64,000 bases of DNA from Pseudolysinimonas yzui (GTDB lineage Bacteria; Actinomycetota; Actinomycetes; Actinomycetales; Microbacteriaceae), in NCBI RefSeq assembly GCF_014653215.1, contig NZ_BNAI01000001.1, positions 1-64,000 of the forward strand. The letters run 5' to 3'. Position numbers and translations under genes: made by a program. Positions 50,505 to 60,033 of the stretch are shown piece by piece; the stretch's first letter is position 1, and each line of letters starts with the position of its first letter. Below the pieces are notes generated by a model, which made no database searches, was not told the origin of the DNA, and was given only the letters and a program-made list of their open reading frames with translations.

Positions 50505-53018
50505 CTAGCCCGTCGGACGGTCATCGAACGTGATCTGGTCGACGTTGATGTGACCCCAGCCTCCCGTGTTGTTGTCGATGATCTGAATCTGCCCCGTTTG
50601 GCCATCGAGATCGTCGACCAGCCAGGACTCCCATCGGAGGTGCTCTGCGTCACGACCGGTGGCAGTTCGCACGACCTGGCCGCCGACGAGCAGGTTGATG
50701 GTCGTCTGGGTGTCGGCCTCACCGCCGATCGTGCCGGCCTCGTCGGAGAAGACGATCTGGTCCACCATGAGGTGACCCCAGCTGCCGGTGGCCTCGTCGA
50801 CGACCTGGATCTGCGCCGTACGACCGACGAGGCGGTGAACATCCCAGGAGACATCCCGCAGGGTCGCGCTGTCGTCCCCCGTCGCCGTGCGATACACGAC
50901 GCCATCGACGATCAGGTTGACCGCCGTGGCTCCGCTTGCGCCCCACGCATGGTCTCCTCCCGCGATGCGGAAGTTGATGCGGTCACGCGTGATCGTGAAC
51001 TCCGGCGACGTGATCGTGCCGGCCGAGGAATCTCCGCCGTTGACGAAGGTGTCCAGAGCCTTGGAGCCCACCTGTCCGGTCAGCGAGCCCGTCGTGGGCC
51101 CCTGGCCGTTGAAGCTGCCCGTCGCTGTCCAGCCCGTGCCCCATCCACTGCCCTCGAACGTTGCGAAGACGTTCGACGGCCTCGGGTGCCACCCGCCTCC
51201 GACGAGGAAGTTGATGAACGGCTCGCTGATCGTGAAACTCGGCGACGTCAGGGTGCCGGTGGTGGAGTCGCCCGAAAGGAAGCTGTTCACCAGCTTCGAC
51301 CCGAGATAGCCCGTCACCGGCTGCTGCCCCGAGAGCGTCCCGGCCGCGGGTGCCGAGCCGAAGGCGCTGCCCGTGGTCGACCAGCTGCCGTAGTCGGCGC
51401 CTTCGAAGTCGGCGTATGAGGACGGCATCTCCGACGCGGTCATGATGTCGACGAACTCCCGCACGACGATGTTGTCGAACTCGGCGCTTCCGTTGTCGGC
51501 GAAGAGCCGGATGCCCGCGTCGCCGGGTTTGAAGAACACCTGACTCGAGTGCACGTGCTCCCCATCGTCGATGAAGACCTCCACCGACCCGCGGTCCACG
51601 AACACCCGGAGGTGCACCGACTCTGCCTGCGGGTCGAAAGGTGTCTCTGACTGCACCCACGGGTAGAACCCGATCTCCGGCGTCTGGCCGACCTGTTCCG
51701 ACGGTTGCCGGTTGAGGTAGAAGACCTGGTTGTCGTACACGCCCAGGTCCGTGTGGCGGCTGCCGTCGCCCGAGACCCCGACTTGCACACCCACGTTCTC
51801 AACGTCCGTCCAGGAGATGTCGAGCTCGAGCTCGTACGCCTCGCCGTGGTAGTCGAGGTCGATCACCTCATCGGTCAGTGACTCGCTGGCGATCGGGAAT
51901 TCGTTGCGCACGTGATCCGCAAGTTCCGCCACCGGCTCGGAGAGCAGCGTATAGACGCCGCCGCCCCGGCTGGCGAGGCGCAACTCGCGGGTGATCGACA
52001 TCTGCCCGCTGATGTCGTCGGAGACACTCGAGGGGATCGCCTTGTCCTCGTCCGCGTAACGCCAGTTGTTCATCCACGCGGTCGCGTAGCGGCTGTCGTC
52101 GGGGCTGGCCTGGTTGGGCCAGGACACCATGGCGTACCAGTCGAAACCGGAGTCGAGCCACTGCGGGTCGGCCTGGTCGGGCGTGAACTCCTCGCCGTCC
52201 CATTCGCCGATCCAGTATGCGAAGGTGTTCGGCTCACCGCTGTAGTCGCCCTGCATGCTCGCCCCGAAGACCCAGTGCCAGGTGTCGTCGTCGGCCTGGA
52301 TCTGAAAGATGTCGGGGCACTCCATGCCACCGATGTTCGGGGATGTGTAGGCGAACTCGGATTGATACGTCCAGTTCTTGAGGTCGGGCGACGTCCAGAA
52401 CTGGGACTTCTGGAGCATCGAGATCGCCGCCACCCACTCGTCGTTCGCCTCGTCCCAAACGATCTTGGGGTCGCGGAACCAGTCGTTGTTCCCGGGGTTG
52501 TCGATCACGACCCCGTACGAGGTGAAGGTGTCGCCACCGTCGGTCGAATACCAGAGGTACTGTTCCTGGTCGTAGCGATCACCGTCGGTCGGTTGGGTGG
52601 CGAGAGCGATCACCGTTCCCGCACCGAACCCGGCGGTGTTGTCCTCGTCGATGACGAGCGACCCGGTCCAGACCGGGAAGAAGCTCTCCGACGCCTTGTC
52701 GATCGCGATTCCCTCGTCGGTGAAGACGACGTTGTCGGTCGTCGAGGCGTGACGCCACGCGCCGCCGTCGGATTCGCGATCGCCCCAGAGGTAATAGAAC
52801 TGGTAGGCGCCGTCGACCCAGATCGGCCGTTGCGGGTCGCTCGCCCAGTCGTGGGGAGCGGTCATGTGGTACACGGGTCGAAGCGACTCCCCGGGATCCG
52901 CGAGCGCCTTCGCCGGGGCTGCGGGAGCAAGCACCGCGGTGGAGACCGCGAGTGAGAGCGCCGTAACTCCGGTCAGGATGCGCCCGGCGCGCGGGGCCTT
53001 ACGTGATCGAGACGTCAT
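50505..53018 (-). CDS. Secreted GH32 fructan hydrolase (levanase/inulinase-like)
   Basis: An 837-residue extracellular enzyme. The signal peptide includes GVTALSLAVSTAVLAPAAPAKA. The GH32 five-bladed propeller has nucleophile D61 in WASDPQRP (a variant of the WMNDPNG motif), transition-state D183 in FRDPK and acid/base E234 in MECPD. After the GH32 beta-sandwich come two related 90-residue modules (DFEGADYGSW and TFEGSGWGTGW) and two short repeats ending VDQIVF/VDQITF, probably carbohydrate-binding. ATG 53018 has AGGAG 10 nt upstream; a TTG at 53027 is too close to it. A perfect LacI-type palindrome lies at 53038. It would cut polymeric fructan outside the cell. Confidence 0.93.
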   Translation of the reverse strand: MTSRSRKAPRAGRILTGVTALSLAVSTAVLAPAAPAKALADPGESLRPVYHMTAPHDWASDPQRPIWVDGAYQFYYLWGDRESDGGAWRHASTTDNVVFTDEGIAIDKASESFFPVWTGSLVIDEDNTAGFGAGTVIALATQPTDGDRYDQEQYLWYSTDGGDTFTSYGVVIDNPGNNDWFRDPKIVWDEANDEWVAAISMLQKSQFWTSPDLKNWTYQSEFAYTSPNIGGMECPDIFQIQADDDTWHWVFGASMQGDYSGEPNTFAYWIGEWDGEEFTPDQADPQWLDSGFDWYAMVSWPNQASPDDSRYATAWMNNWRYADEDKAIPSSVSDDISGQMSITRELRLASRGGGVYTLLSEPVAELADHVRNEFPIASESLTDEVIDLDYHGEAYELELDISWTDVENVGVQVGVSGDGSRHTDLGVYDNQVFYLNRQPSEQVGQTPEIGFYPWVQSETPFDPQAESVHLRVFVDRGSVEVFIDDGEHVHSSQVFFKPGDAGIRLFADNGSAEFDNIVVREFVDIMTASEMPSSYADFEGADYGSWSTTGSAFGSAPAAGTLSGQQPVTGYLGSKLVNSFLSGDSTTGTLTSPSFTISEPFINFLVGGGWHPRPSNVFATFEGSGWGTGWTATGSFNGQGPTTGSLTGQVGSKALDTFVNGGDSSAGTITSPEFTITRDRINFRIAGGDHAWGASGATAVNLIVDGVVYRTATGDDSATLRDVSWDVHRLVGRTAQIQVVDEATGSWGHLMVDQIVFSDEAGTIGGEADTQTTINLLVGGQVVRTATGRDAEHLRWESWLVDDLDGQTGQIQIIDNNTGGWGHINVDQITFDDRPTG

Positions 53019-53037
53019 GTGTGTCAATCTCCTTTGA

Positions 53038-53049
53038 TTAAACGTTTAA
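53038..53049. promoter_or_regulatory. LacI-type operator before the secreted GH32 gene
   Basis: TTAAACGTTTAA is a perfect 12-bp palindrome with the central CG usual for LacI-family sites. It lies 20 bp before the GH32 start and near its likely promoter. Related, less perfect sites lie at 60034-60090. Binder: probably the LacI protein encoded at 54357-55409. Confidence 0.7.
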
Positions 53050-53091
53050 ACGACGTAACGCTTCAACGTTAGCCGCTCCAGGCTTGCCAAA

Positions 53092-54360
53092 TCAAGGTCT
53101 CCGGGAGACCACAGGACCGGAGTTCTCCCGGACGAGCGGCCAGACCGTGACGGGGGAGTCTGAGACGAGCCGGAGCGGCGCTGCCGCGGCCGGGAGCGGT
53201 CCGCCGATCAGGCCGCAGCGGCTCGCGACTTCAATCGTCGGCCCGTCGACCACGAGTCGGATCGGGCCGCCGACATAGGGCATCCGCCACGATTCCGGTC
53301 CGACCTGGAGGGTCAGGATGGCGTCGCCCACGGTCAGGACGGCGGCCTCGACCGTTCCGCTCTGGACGACGAGTGAGCGCCCCGGCGTCCAGATCGCGTC
53401 GGCGGCCGGTGCATCGATGAGACCCGTCGCTGCGGGATCCCGGCGATAGATCTCCAGATCCGGGTGCGGCGAGAGGAGCGGTCGACCGCGCTCGACGCCC
53501 AATCGGTAGGGAACGCTGTGAGCGCCGGCCCACCCGTCGGCCTCATCTTGTACCCCTCTCATCCAGAAGACGACGCAGGGGTGGCCGTCGGCGTCCATGA
53601 AGACGGAGGGGGCGTAGTAGCTCGACCCGAACGACAGTCGACCCCAGTCGTCGGCGTCGAATCGGCCATCGGCATACCGTCCGATCGCATATGCCGCGTA
53701 ATGAAGGGTGTCCGCGCTCCACACCGAGAGGATCATCAGGTGCCGATCGCCGACGGCCACGATCTGGGGGCACTCCCAGAGATCGCCCGTCCAGACCGGG
53801 TCTCGCTCGTGACCGGGTCGCTGGAGCGCGATCCCCTCGTAGACCCACTCGTCGAGGTCACGTGAGCGATAGCTGAGCGCTGCGGCAGAGCCGTCTGCGA
53901 GCGCCGCGCCGACGAACATCCGCCACGAGCCGTCCGGCTCCTCGAGCACGAAAGGGTCACGGAAGGCGAGCACCTCGAGCTCGGGTGGCGCCGTCGCGAC
54001 GATCGCGCCCTTGACCCACGCGGCCTCCCCACCACCTCGGGTCGCGACTCGCACCCGACCGGCTCCGAGACCGGGTGCGCTCACGGCCGTGTAGAAGATC
54101 CGATCCGCGCCTCGCTCGTCACGAACCAGCGCTCCCGTCCAGATGCCGTCGTCGCCCTCCCCGGGCGCCAGTGCGATCGGCAACTCGGTGAGCGACAGCA
54201 GGTCGGGACCCCTGGCATGACCCCAGTGGCAGTCGAGCCGCCATTCGGTGCCGCCGGGGACGTACTGGTAGAAGGCGTCATAAGCCCCGTCGCGGTACCC
54301 GATCGAGTGCGGGTCGTTGATCCACCCCGTGGTCGCTGTGAAGTGGAACTGTGGCCTCAC
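53092..54360 (-). CDS. Intracellular GH32 enzyme (beta-fructofuranosidase-like)
   Basis: A 422-residue GH32 enzyme without a signal peptide. Nucleophile D16 in TGWINDPHS, transition-state D135 in FRDPF and acid/base E196 in LWECPQ are all present. It is compact and probably hydrolyses imported short fructo-oligosaccharides or sucrose in the cytoplasm. The GTG start at 54360 overlaps the LacI gene stop by 4 nt. A long open frame upstream of the start is only read-through of the LacI region. Confidence 0.9.
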   Translation of the reverse strand: MRPQFHFTATTGWINDPHSIGYRDGAYDAFYQYVPGGTEWRLDCHWGHARGPDLLSLTELPIALAPGEGDDGIWTGALVRDERGADRIFYTAVSAPGLGAGRVRVATRGGGEAAWVKGAIVATAPPELEVLAFRDPFVLEEPDGSWRMFVGAALADGSAAALSYRSRDLDEWVYEGIALQRPGHERDPVWTGDLWECPQIVAVGDRHLMILSVWSADTLHYAAYAIGRYADGRFDADDWGRLSFGSSYYAPSVFMDADGHPCVVFWMRGVQDEADGWAGAHSVPYRLGVERGRPLLSPHPDLEIYRRDPAATGLIDAPAADAIWTPGRSLVVQSGTVEAAVLTVGDAILTLQVGPESWRMPYVGGPIRLVVDGPTIEVASRCGLIGGPLPAAAAPLRLVSDSPVTVWPLVRENSGPVVSRRP

Positions 54361-55409
54361 GGCTGAACTGGCCGCGGAGCGCTCGTCGACTGACGGGCGA
54401 CGGGCGGGCAGGCGATGCGTCGCAACTCGTCGGGTGCCGCCTCGTCGATGCCGAGGAGCATCCGCACTCCCGCTGCCCCGAGCTCGTAGTGGGGGAGTTG
54501 CACCGTCGACAGCGGAGGACGCAGATGGGCGGAGATCACCTCCTGGTTGTCGAATCCGACGATCGCGATGTCGTCGGGGATCGCCAGTCCGCGCGCCCGC
54601 AAGCCGTCGTACAGACCCATCGCGACACGATCGTTGTGGCAGAAGACCGCGTTCACCCCGAGACGCAGGATCGATTCGACCGCGTCGAAGCCGCCCTCCT
54701 GATCGGGCTGTGCGTCCAAGACGAGGGCCGGGTCGAAGTCGATCCCGGCAGCGGCGAGAGCGGCCTGGTAACCCTCGAGGCGACCGACGCGGGCGGGGGC
54801 GATCGCGGTGGTGTTGATGAAGGCGACCCGCCGGTGCCCTTCCGCGAGCAGCATGTCCGTCGCCGTTCGCCCTCCCTGCACCTCGTCGGGAACGACGGCG
54901 CGGGAATCCAGGCTCGGTGAGAAGCAGTTCACCATCACGAAGTCGGTCTCGCGCAGGGCTTCGGGAACGTCGGCAGCGCGGTGGAACCACGTCGAGTAGA
55001 GGATCCCCCTGACCTGATGCTCGAGCATCATCGTGATCGCTTCGCGCTCTGCGGGCTCGTTGCCTTCCGTGTTGGCGACGAGCAGCACGTAGCCGTGCTT
55101 CCAGGCTTCGTCTTGGGCGCCGTGGATGATCTGACCGGCGAAGGGCGTCGTGGCGATCGCGTCGGCGACGAGGCCGATGAACTTCGACCCGCCGCTCACG
55201 AGGTTCTTCGCCATCGCGTTCGGCCGGTAGCCGAGCTCGTCGATGACCCGTTGAACCCGTTCGCGCGTCTCGTCGGTGAGGCGCACGTCGCGCTTGCCGT
55301 TGGCGACGAACGACGCGGTCGCCACCGATACTCCTGCGGCCTTGGCGATGTCATGCAGCGTGACTGCGTGCCGGCGCGGCTTCGGCGGCTCTTTCGATTC
55401 GTGCGTCAT
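54357..55409 (-). CDS. LacI-family repressor of the fructan locus
   Basis: A 350-residue LacI/GalR regulator. The N-terminal helix-turn-helix is VTLHDIAKAAGVSVATASFV, followed by the hinge NAMAKNLVSG and a periplasmic-binding-protein-like effector domain (FIGLVADAIATTPFAG to VGFDNQEVISAHLRPPLSTV). A basic extension of about 14 residues precedes the HTH. It lies between the ABC permease genes and a GH32 gene on one strand. It probably senses a fructose-containing sugar and binds the CG-centred palindromes near 53038 and 60034. Confidence 0.93.
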   Translation of the reverse strand: MTHESKEPPKPRRHAVTLHDIAKAAGVSVATASFVANGKRDVRLTDETRERVQRVIDELGYRPNAMAKNLVSGGSKFIGLVADAIATTPFAGQIIHGAQDEAWKHGYVLLVANTEGNEPAEREAITMMLEHQVRGILYSTWFHRAADVPEALRETDFVMVNCFSPSLDSRAVVPDEVQGGRTATDMLLAEGHRRVAFINTTAIAPARVGRLEGYQAALAAAGIDFDPALVLDAQPDQEGGFDAVESILRLGVNAVFCHNDRVAMGLYDGLRARGLAIPDDIAIVGFDNQEVISAHLRPPLSTVQLPHYELGAAGVRMLLGIDEAAPDELRRIACPPVARQSTSAPRPVQP

Positions 55410-55420
55410 CGTGTGCAAAC

Positions 55421-56260
55421 CTAGCCCTTGGTCGAACCGCTCTCGAGGCCATAGATGATGGCCTTGTTCAACACGAGGAAGACCAGAAGCAGCGGCGTCA
55501 CGGTCACGCAGACTGCGGCGAATGTGGCGGTCCAGTCGACGGACCCCATCGCCCCGATGAAGTTCTGCAGGCCCAGCGGGATCGTCTTGAGGCCTTCGGT
55601 GAACACGAACGTGTTCGCGAAGATGAAGTCGTTCCAGATGAAGATGCCGTTGACGAAGACGACGGTGATCACGGTGTTGGTCGACAACGGCATCGTGATG
55701 CCGAAGAAGATGCGATAGGGCCCCGCGCCGTCGAGCGACGCCGCCTCGTAGGTCTCCCTCGGGATGTACTGGAAGAACGAGGTGAACAGGTAGATCGAGA
55801 TCGGCAGAGCGAACCCCACGAGCGGGATGATCATCGACTGGTAGGTGTTGAGCAGTCCCACGCGGGCGTAGTTGACGAACAGGGGGACCAGGGCCACCTG
55901 TACCGGCACGATGATCCCGATCAGGAACAGCCCGAGAACCACCTTGCTTCCCCGGAACCCCAGCACCTGCAGCGCGTAGGCGGCCATCATCCCGAGGAAC
56001 ACGATGAGCGCACTCGACGCGGCGGTGACGACGAAGCTGTTGAGGATGTACTGCGGCAGGTCGGCCATCTCGAACGCCCGAACGTAGTTGTCGAGCGTCA
56101 GTGACGAGGGGATGCCGAAGGGGTTGCCCGCGGCGAAGTCCTGGGCGGGACGCAGGCTCGTCACGAAGAGCCACGCCAGCGGATAGACCTGAACGATGAC
56201 GATGGCGACGACGAGGCCCGTGGTGAGGGACTTCGCGAAGCTCAGGCGACGGGGTCTCAT
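55421..56260 (-). CDS. Carbohydrate ABC transporter permease (MalG-like)
   Basis: A 279-residue membrane permease with six helices and the coupling motif EAASLDGAGPYRIFFGITMPLS (EAA loop) of sugar ABC importers. The ATG at 56260 overlaps the MalF-like gene stop by 4 nt; an upstream in-frame start at 56320 adds a polar segment lying inside the other gene. Imports fructo-oligosaccharides by context. No ATPase gene is present in this locus, so a shared MsmK-type ATPase elsewhere is likely. Confidence 0.93.
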   Translation of the reverse strand: MRPRRLSFAKSLTTGLVVAIVIVQVYPLAWLFVTSLRPAQDFAAGNPFGIPSSLTLDNYVRAFEMADLPQYILNSFVVTAASSALIVFLGMMAAYALQVLGFRGSKVVLGLFLIGIIVPVQVALVPLFVNYARVGLLNTYQSMIIPLVGFALPISIYLFTSFFQYIPRETYEAASLDGAGPYRIFFGITMPLSTNTVITVVFVNGIFIWNDFIFANTFVFTEGLKTIPLGLQNFIGAMGSVDWTATFAAVCVTVTPLLLVFLVLNKAIIYGLESGSTKG

Positions 56261-57144
56261 GAGGTCACATCCGATCGGCGGCGGAGCAGGAGGAAGATCA
56301 GCCCGACCGCGACGATGCACTCGACCACGATGAAGACCGAGATGGTGCTCGCGTAGCCGAAGTCCGTGCTGCGGAACGCCGTCTTGAACATGTAGGTCGT
56401 GAGCAGTTCCGACGACTGCCCGGGTCCGCCATTGGTGAGCAGGTAGGGGATGTCGAAGCCGCGAAGGCTATAGGTGGTGGCCATGATCATCGTGGTGATC
56501 CAAACAGGGCGGATGTAGGGGAAGCGGATCTCCGTGAAGACGCGCCACGACGACGCCCCGTCGAGACGTGCCGCTTCCTCGAGCTCCTTGGGAACGGCGA
56601 GGATGGCCGCGTAGAGGATCAGCATGTAGAGACCGAGAAAGCGCCAGCCCTCGGGAGCCGAGACCGCGACGAGCACGGTGTCCACGTTGGACAGCCACGG
56701 GGTCGCGAGGTTTCCCAGTCCGACGAACTCGAGGATCTGGTTGATCAGACCGGAGGGTTCGAACGAGTAGATCTCCTGGAAGAGGAAAGAGATCGCGACC
56801 GTCGAGATGATCGCCGGCAGGAGGAGAAGCGTCTTGACGACCTCCTTGCCCCGGCCCACATAGGTGAGCAGGTTCGCGACGAAGAGTGAGACGCCGAGCT
56901 GGAAGAAGAGACAGACGGCGAGATAGACCAGCGCGTTGCCGAAGGCCTTCCAGAAGATGTCGTCGCGGGTCAACATCCGGATGTAGTTGTCGATGCCGAC
57001 GAACTCCATGTCGGTGATGCCGTCCCACTGGAAGAAGCTGAGCACCAGCGACTGGAGGATCGGGAACAACACGGCGATGACGTACAGCGCCAGCGGTGGA
57101 AGCAGGAAGACCAGCACGGAGAGTCGGGAGCGGTGCGGCAGCAC
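56257..57144 (-). CDS. Carbohydrate ABC transporter permease (MalF-like)
   Basis: A 295-residue permease with six helices. LFFQLGVSLFVANLLTYVG and the EAA loop EEAARLDGASSWRVFTEIRFP identify the MalF/UgpA branch. It pairs with the overlapping MalG-like gene. Upstream is a strong hairpin at 57171-57200 that separates it from the more heavily needed binding-protein gene. Confidence 0.93.
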   Translation of the reverse strand: MLPHRSRLSVLVFLLPPLALYVIAVLFPILQSLVLSFFQWDGITDMEFVGIDNYIRMLTRDDIFWKAFGNALVYLAVCLFFQLGVSLFVANLLTYVGRGKEVVKTLLLLPAIISTVAISFLFQEIYSFEPSGLINQILEFVGLGNLATPWLSNVDTVLVAVSAPEGWRFLGLYMLILYAAILAVPKELEEAARLDGASSWRVFTEIRFPYIRPVWITTMIMATTYSLRGFDIPYLLTNGGPGQSSELLTTYMFKTAFRSTDFGYASTISVFIVVECIVAVGLIFLLLRRRSDVTS

Positions 57145-57170
57145 GTCCGGCCTCCTTTCTCGTTCGGGCC

Positions 57171-57200
57171 TGTGTGCCGGCCCCGAGGGGCCGGCACACA
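57171..57200 (-). terminator. Intra-operon hairpin between binding protein and permease genes
   Basis: TGTGTGCCGGCCCC (57171-57184) pairs with its exact reverse complement at 57187-57200, with a very short loop. It lies directly after the binding-protein stop and 26 nt before the MalF-like gene. It probably causes partial termination or protects the upstream message from 3' decay, raising binding-protein level relative to permease. Confidence 0.7.
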
Positions 57201-57207
57201 GGGGAGA

Positions 57208-58533
57208 TCAGTCGAAGAACTTCGGGGCGTTCTCGGCGAGAGTCGCGTCGATCGTCTTCGTGAACTGCTCCGGGGTGATCTCGCCTTGGACGAGCAACAC
57301 GAGATCCTGCTGGAGTCGCGAGTTGGTCGTCGGGTCGAGCTGCGTGTCCCACGGGAATGCCGTCTCGTCGCCCAGGTTGTCGACCTCGGCGAGGGCACGC
57401 GCGTAGAGCTCGGATGCCCCTTCCGGAATGACGACGTCCGAACCGGCGATCGGGGACATGTGGCCCGTCTCGACGATGCGGTCGGAGTACTCGCTCAGCA
57501 GGAACTTGAGGAAGTCCTCGACGAGCGGGTCGAACGCCTTCTGGCTGATTCCCATGCCGATTCCGGAGACGACCGTGTAGTCATTGTCGGCCGTCACCGC
57601 GCCCTCGACAGTCGGGAGGGTGAAGAAGTCGATGTTGCCTTTCACGCCCTCGGGGAGGTCGGGACTGGTGAGAGCCGCGAGTTCCCACGTACCGATCTGG
57701 TACACGGCGGCCTGGCCGCTGGTGAACAGGTCACGGGCGTCGGTGTAGCCCTGCGACGAGAACCCTTCGGCGAAGCATCCCGACGACCCGAGCTCGGCCA
57801 GCCACTCGGAGGCGTGCGTGCCCACCTCGTCGCTGAGCTCGACCTCGGCTCGCTTGAGCTCGTTGAGGTAGTCCGGCCCCGCGAGACGGAACGGCTGGTA
57901 CGACATGTAGCGAGCGAGCGGCCAGCCGTCTTGCCCGTCGAGCGCGAACGGGATGACGCCGGCGTCGCGCAGCGGACCGCACAGGTCGGCGAAGTCATCG
58001 AGCGTCTCCGGCACCGTCACGCCGGCCTGCTCGAAGAGCGCCGTGTTGTACCAGAAGAACTCCATCTCGAACTCGAACGGCACCATGTAGAGCGAGCCGT
58101 CGTCGAAGCGCTGGTAGTCGAGTGCCAGGGGCCGGAAGTCGTCGTAGATGTCGAGGTCCTTGAGAAGCGCTTCGACGTCGACCAGCTTGCCCTGGTCCAC
58201 GAGCTTCCTCGTGAACGGGGTTGCATCGGTGTCGAAGAACTCGGGAAGCTGGTCGGCCGCCGCGAGGGTCTCGAGCTTCTGAAGGTACGACGGACGATCC
58301 GGCGTGGTGACCAGATTGAGTGCGAAGCCGGGGTGGGTTTCCGCGTACTCGTCGGCGATCTCTTTCACCACCGTGATGATGCCGCCGTCAGCGGGGCGCG
58401 AGAGCAACCACGAGATCTCGCGACCGACGATCTCACCCTCCTGCGAGGGGCCCGCGGGGGTCCCGCAACCGATGAGGGTCAAGGTCGCCGCCATGGCGAC
58501 CCCAGCGATTGCCAGCCTCTTCTTGTGTTTCAT
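57208..58533 (-). CDS. Extracellular solute-binding lipoprotein (sugar ABC importer)
   Basis: A 441-residue family 1 solute-binding protein. The lipoprotein signal ends in TLIGC (C23). The mature domain has YLQKLETLAAADQLPEFF, VPFEFEMEFFWYN and the characteristic DLFTSGQAAVYQIGTW. GGAGGAG lies just before the ATG at 58533. It captures fructo-oligosaccharides by context. Follows the GH32 gene at 58555 by 21 nt on the same strand. Confidence 0.94.
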   Translation of the reverse strand: MKHKKRLAIAGVAMAATLTLIGCGTPAGPSQEGEIVGREISWLLSRPADGGIITVVKEIADEYAETHPGFALNLVTTPDRPSYLQKLETLAAADQLPEFFDTDATPFTRKLVDQGKLVDVEALLKDLDIYDDFRPLALDYQRFDDGSLYMVPFEFEMEFFWYNTALFEQAGVTVPETLDDFADLCGPLRDAGVIPFALDGQDGWPLARYMSYQPFRLAGPDYLNELKRAEVELSDEVGTHASEWLAELGSSGCFAEGFSSQGYTDARDLFTSGQAAVYQIGTWELAALTSPDLPEGVKGNIDFFTLPTVEGAVTADNDYTVVSGIGMGISQKAFDPLVEDFLKFLLSEYSDRIVETGHMSPIAGSDVVIPEGASELYARALAEVDNLGDETAFPWDTQLDPTTNSRLQQDLVLLVQGEITPEQFTKTIDATLAENAPKFFD

Positions 58534-58554
58534 GTTCTCCTCCTTGAGAGTGTT

Positions 58555-60009
58555 TCATTGTCGTGTTGCGATGGACACATCGGTGAAGGCCGCTCGGCCC
58601 TCCCCGACAAACAAGCCGACTCCCCCGGTCTGCCTGTCGTACATGCGGGCGCTCATCGCGACGGAACCGTCGAGATAGGCGACGCACGCGCTGTCGTCGA
58701 CGAGCACCTGGAGCCGGTGGGCTCCGGGCGCGATCGCGACGGGACGTTCGAGTTCGACCTCGTGGCTGATGTCGCCCGAGATCTGCCATTGGCCGTCGCC
58801 GGTTCGGGGGCGAGGCCACCGGTCGAAGACCATCCGGCCGGCGCGAGGCTCGAGGCGGATGACGTACCCCTCTTCGCCGTCCGCGCTTGACCGCAGGATG
58901 ACTCCGCATTCGGTCGTGTTCGCGCCGACGTCGATCGTCGCCTCGAACAGGAACTGGCGCGGCGCTTCCGGTGTCACCGCGACCGCGTAGGAGTCGGGGA
59001 CCACGGCCCCGAGCGCTTCACCCGAGTCGACCCAGTCGCCGAGGATCGGATCGAACGGGGGCTGCCGACGGTCGGTGAACGTGGCGTGGAGTGCGGGCGG
59101 CATCGCGAACGCGAGCGTTCCGTCGCCACGCTGCACCGCGACGTGCGCGGAGAGGTGCCCGGCCCATTGCCAGGCGCCCGAGTCGGTCGAACCCTCGCGA
59201 GTCGGGATCCAGCCCGCGAAGTAGCGGCTGCCGTCGAGCTCCGCCGACTTGGCCGCGTAGAAGGCACGACCGTCGATCGTGTCGTGCTCGGGCACCGTCC
59301 ACGGGCCGAGGGGCGACCGCGACATGCGGTAGCGGGTGACGAAGTGATCGGAGAACTCCGAGAAGACGAGGTACCACCAGTCCCCGATCTGGAAGACCTC
59401 AGGGCACTCGTGCGTGATGTAGCGACCGGGGGACCAGAAGGGTTCGACGACCTCCCAGCTCTCGAGGTCGTCCGACACCGCCTGCGCGATCACTCCGCTG
59501 CGTCGATAGGGTCGCCCGTCGTCGGTTCGTGCGGCGAGCAGCATCCGCCACGGTCCCTCCGGGTCGGGCCGGAAGACGAAGGGATCCCGCCAGTCGCCGG
59601 GCGCGTATCCGTCCGGCGCGCCGAAGGTGTGCTCGGGATGCTTGGTCCACGTCGCCATGCCGTCGGTGCTGGTCGCGTGCATGACCACCTGGGAGACGCC
59701 ACCCGTTCGCGGGGACGGAAAGGCGGGGTTGTAGCCCGTGTAGAAGAGGTGAACCGTGCCCTCGTGCTCGACGACGCTGCCGGTGTAGGCGTTCAGGTCC
59801 TGATCGGAGGGGGTTCCGTGGGGAAGGGAGACTCCGTGGTCGTCGTAGTGAGCGAAGTCGCTGGTCGTGTAGAGGTTCCACGACATGCCCGGGCGTCGGT
59901 CGTCCCGGAGGTCATGCAGAAAGAACAGGTTGACCCGCCCGTCCCGGTGAAAGGGAATCAGGTCTCCTACCCAGCCTTCGGCGGGGCGCAGGAAGAGGGG
60001 GGTCGGCAC
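58555..60009 (-). CDS. Intracellular GH32 enzyme with GWVGD motif
   Basis: A 484-residue GH32 enzyme without signal peptide. The nucleophile motif is EGWVGDLIPF with D16, a variant of WMNDPNG; transition-state D142 in WRDPF and acid/base E201 in HECPE are intact. A C-terminal beta-sandwich domain (about 345-484) ends in FVGEGRAAFTDVSI, like other GH32 and exo-inulinase/sucrose-active members. GTG start at 60009, with AAAGGA about 9 nt before it. It is the first gene of the fructan import operon, preceded by two candidate LacI sites. Confidence 0.9.
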   Translation of the reverse strand: MPTPLFLRPAEGWVGDLIPFHRDGRVNLFFLHDLRDDRRPGMSWNLYTTSDFAHYDDHGVSLPHGTPSDQDLNAYTGSVVEHEGTVHLFYTGYNPAFPSPRTGGVSQVVMHATSTDGMATWTKHPEHTFGAPDGYAPGDWRDPFVFRPDPEGPWRMLLAARTDDGRPYRRSGVIAQAVSDDLESWEVVEPFWSPGRYITHECPEVFQIGDWWYLVFSEFSDHFVTRYRMSRSPLGPWTVPEHDTIDGRAFYAAKSAELDGSRYFAGWIPTREGSTDSGAWQWAGHLSAHVAVQRGDGTLAFAMPPALHATFTDRRQPPFDPILGDWVDSGEALGAVVPDSYAVAVTPEAPRQFLFEATIDVGANTTECGVILRSSADGEEGYVIRLEPRAGRMVFDRWPRPRTGDGQWQISGDISHEVELERPVAIAPGAHRLQVLVDDSACVAYLDGSVAMSARMYDRQTGGVGLFVGEGRAAFTDVSIATRQ

Positions 60010-60033
60010 GTCGTTGTCCTTTGCGGAAGTTGG

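Noticed and set aside
54361-54990. Open frame extending the intracellular GH32 gene into the LacI gene
   Set aside because: The LacI domain occupies this stretch in another frame, and the GH32 catalytic motif starts right after GTG 54360.
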